Shown piece after piece: positions 62,755-64,000 of a stretch of DNA of 64,000 nt. The stretch comes from Acinetobacter sp. ANC 3813 (GTDB lineage: Bacteria; Pseudomonadota; Gammaproteobacteria; Pseudomonadales; Moraxellaceae), in contig NZ_NEGK01000014.1 of the NCBI RefSeq assembly GCF_002135435.1, positions 1 to 64,000 on the forward strand. The letters are read 5' to 3'. The position numbers and the translations under genes are program-made. Under the pieces are notes generated by a model. The model was not told the DNA's origin. It worked only from the letters and a program-made list of their open reading frames with translations, and did no database searches. How positions within the stretch are numbered: the first letter of the stretch is position 1; every line of letters starts with the position of its first letter.

Positions 62755-64000
62755 TTAAAGACCGTTAAACTCATCGCTGAATGCTTGGCTTAACGCTTGA
62801 TCCACATCAGAGAAGTCATTGTGCAGCTCAATCTCAGCAGCTTCCGCTTCTTGACGGCGGCGCTCTAAGTGGTAAGCCAGACCTGTACCTGCTGGAATCA
62901 GACGGCCTACAACAACGTTCTCTTTCAGACCGCGCAAGTCATCTTCTTTACCTGTTACAGCAGCTTCAGTTAACACGCGAGTTGTTTCCTGGAACGATGC
63001 GGCAGAGATGAACGAGTCTGTAGAAAGAGACGCTTTCGTAATACCCATCAATTGACGTTCAAATTTCGCAGGGAACTTGTTTTGTGCAAGAACAGCTTGG
63101 TTCTCACCCATTACGCGGATGTAATCCACTTGTTCGCCTTTGATGAAGCTTGTATCGCCGCCATCAGTGATGTCGACTTTACGCAGCATTTGACGCACGA
63201 TAACTTCGATGTGCTTATCGTTGATTTTTACACCTTGCAGACGGTATACGTCTTGAACTTCGTTCACGATGTAATTCGTCAACGCCACTTCACCTTTCAG
63301 ACGTAAAATATCATGCGGGTTTTGCGGGCCGTCAGAAATGGTTTCACCACGGTTCACATGTTCGCCTTCAAACACGTTAATGGTACGCCATTTCGGAATT
63401 AACTCTTCGTAGATCTCAGAGCCGTCATCCGGAGTAATCACTAAACGGTTTTTGCCTTTGGTTTCTTTACCGAAGCTTACAACACCTGAAATTTCAGCAA
63501 GAATTGCATGCTCTTTTGGTTTACGCGCTTCGAACAAGTCAGCTACACGCGGCAAACCACCGGTAATATCACGGGTACGTGAAGTTTCTTGCGGTACACG
63601 GCCGATAACATCACCCACACCGATAGTTTCGCCATTACGGACAGAAAGAATCGTGTTTTGCGGCAGGAAGTAGAACTGTTCACCGCCATCTACAGTATCC
63701 AATACGACAGCTGGACGTAAATCTTTACCTGACGCAGGACGTGAAGTCACTGGCAAGATTTCGATTGTTGTCATACCTGTTGCATCATCAGTCTTAGATG
63801 TCACAGTCACGCCGTCAGCAATTTGGCTGAAACGTACTTTACCGGCAACTTCTGTAACCAATGGATGTGTATGCGGATCCCAAGTCGCTACAATACCGCC
63901 TGCATCAATGGTTTCACCATCTTTCAGCAAGATAGATGCACCGTAAGGGATCTTGTAACGCTCGCGCTCACGACCGATGTCATCTGCAATACCGATTTCA
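62755..64000 (-). CDS. rpoC: DNA-directed RNA polymerase beta' subunit, C-terminal part
   Basis: The last 414 residues; the gene continues past the right edge. The fragment holds the C-terminal beta' regions, including the jaw/trigger-flanking segments [20 protein letters not shown] and [14 protein letters not shown], and the acidic end [17 protein letters not shown]. Near the clamp, [23 protein letters not shown] is a hallmark of bacterial beta'. Codon usage is that of a highly expressed gene. rpoB would lie upstream, outside the window. Confidence 0.97.
   Translation of the reverse strand, partial: EIGIADDIGRERERYKIPYGASILLKDGETIDAGGIVATWDPHTHPLVTEVAGKVRFSQIADGVTVTSKTDDATGMTTIEILPVTSRPASGKDLRPAVVLDTVDGGEQFYFLPQNTILSVRNGETIGVGDVIGRVPQETSRTRDITGGLPRVADLFEARKPKEHAILAEISGVVSFGKETKGKNRLVITPDDGSEIYEELIPKWRTINVFEGEHVNRGETISDGPQNPHDILRLKGEVALTNYIVNEVQDVYRLQGVKINDKHIEVIVRQMLRKVDITDGGDTSFIKGEQVDYIRVMGENQAVLAQNKFPAKFERQLMGITKASLSTDSFISAASFQETTRVLTEAAVTGKEDDLRGLKENVVVGRLIPAGTGLAYHLERRRQEAEAAEIELHNDFSDVDQALSQAFSDEFNGL

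Noticed and set aside
1..64000. CRISPR arrays, tRNA or rRNA genes, prophage or defence island
   Set aside because: I saw no regularly spaced repeats, cloverleaf sequences, phage structural genes, restriction-modification or toxin-antitoxin genes. RecBCD, the only nuclease complex, is core repair.

Overview
The window is chromosomal core sequence from a gamma-proteobacterium, almost certainly an Acinetobacter. The evidence is the gene content: a polyphosphate:AMP phosphotransferase of the tandem-PPK2 kind first studied in A. johnsonii, an isolated gspF-gspG pair (type II secretion genes are scattered in this genus), a FFLEELY-type protein, OmpW, and an AT-leaning composition with AT-rich intergenic DNA. 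The species is not determined. There is no intact insertion sequence, prophage, CRISPR array, tRNA or rRNA gene. The only mobile-element trace is a possible decayed transposase fragment near 49 kb.

Layout. 0-11.6 kb: end of an ETF-ubiquinone oxidoreductase gene, tusA, corC-lnt (lipoprotein maturation), a CsaA-like protein, gspG/gspF, priA, a Kef-type antiporter and hslO (Hsp33). 11.7-15.5 kb: three tandem DUF2147 secreted proteins, then cbpA-cbpM and a small YdcH-type protein. 15.8-19.8 kb: a CorA-family channel, then rpsO-pnp with a structured spacer. 19.8-20.6 kb: a gene-free stretch with two terminator-like hairpins and a candidate small RNA. 20.6-30.4 kb: recC-recB-recD on the minus strand. 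30.6-37 kb: a DUF697-like protein, the polyphosphate kinase, a FFLEELY protein and the ubiquinone operon ubiE-ubiJ-ubiB. 37.4-41.7 kb: a large lipoprotein, an outer-membrane barrel, a patatin-like phospholipase and a small membrane protein. 41.8-49.9 kb: tex, ompR-envZ separated by a large inverted repeat, a CoA-transferase and a FrnE-like oxidoreductase. 49.9-54.1 kb: dodecin and a group of poorly characterised genes, including a two-gene unit (51.3-52.9 kb) with a ParB-like C-terminal motif. 54.1-64 kb: htpG, an LprI-type protein, ompW, a Na+/H+ antiporter-family carrier, hydrolases, small envelope proteins, a siderophore-esterase-like gene behind a Fur-box-like site, and the 3' end of rpoC.

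How the genes fit together. Most are housekeeping genes: recombinational repair and replication restart (recBCD, priA), RNA turnover and transcription (pnp, tex, rpoC), protein quality control (hslO, cbpA/cbpM, htpG, FrnE), quinone-linked respiration (ETF-QO, UbiE/J/B), envelope biogenesis and osmotic signalling (lnt, corC, ompR/envZ, OmpW), and phosphate, iron and acetate metabolism (PAP, the esterase, the CoA-transferase). Nearly every transcription unit ends in a clear rho-independent terminator, several of them shared by convergent genes.

I found no convincing new multigene system. The best leads are the 51.3-52.9 kb gene pair, the ompR-envZ inverted repeat, the candidate small RNA near 20.5 kb, and the overlapping inverted repeats upstream of ompW.
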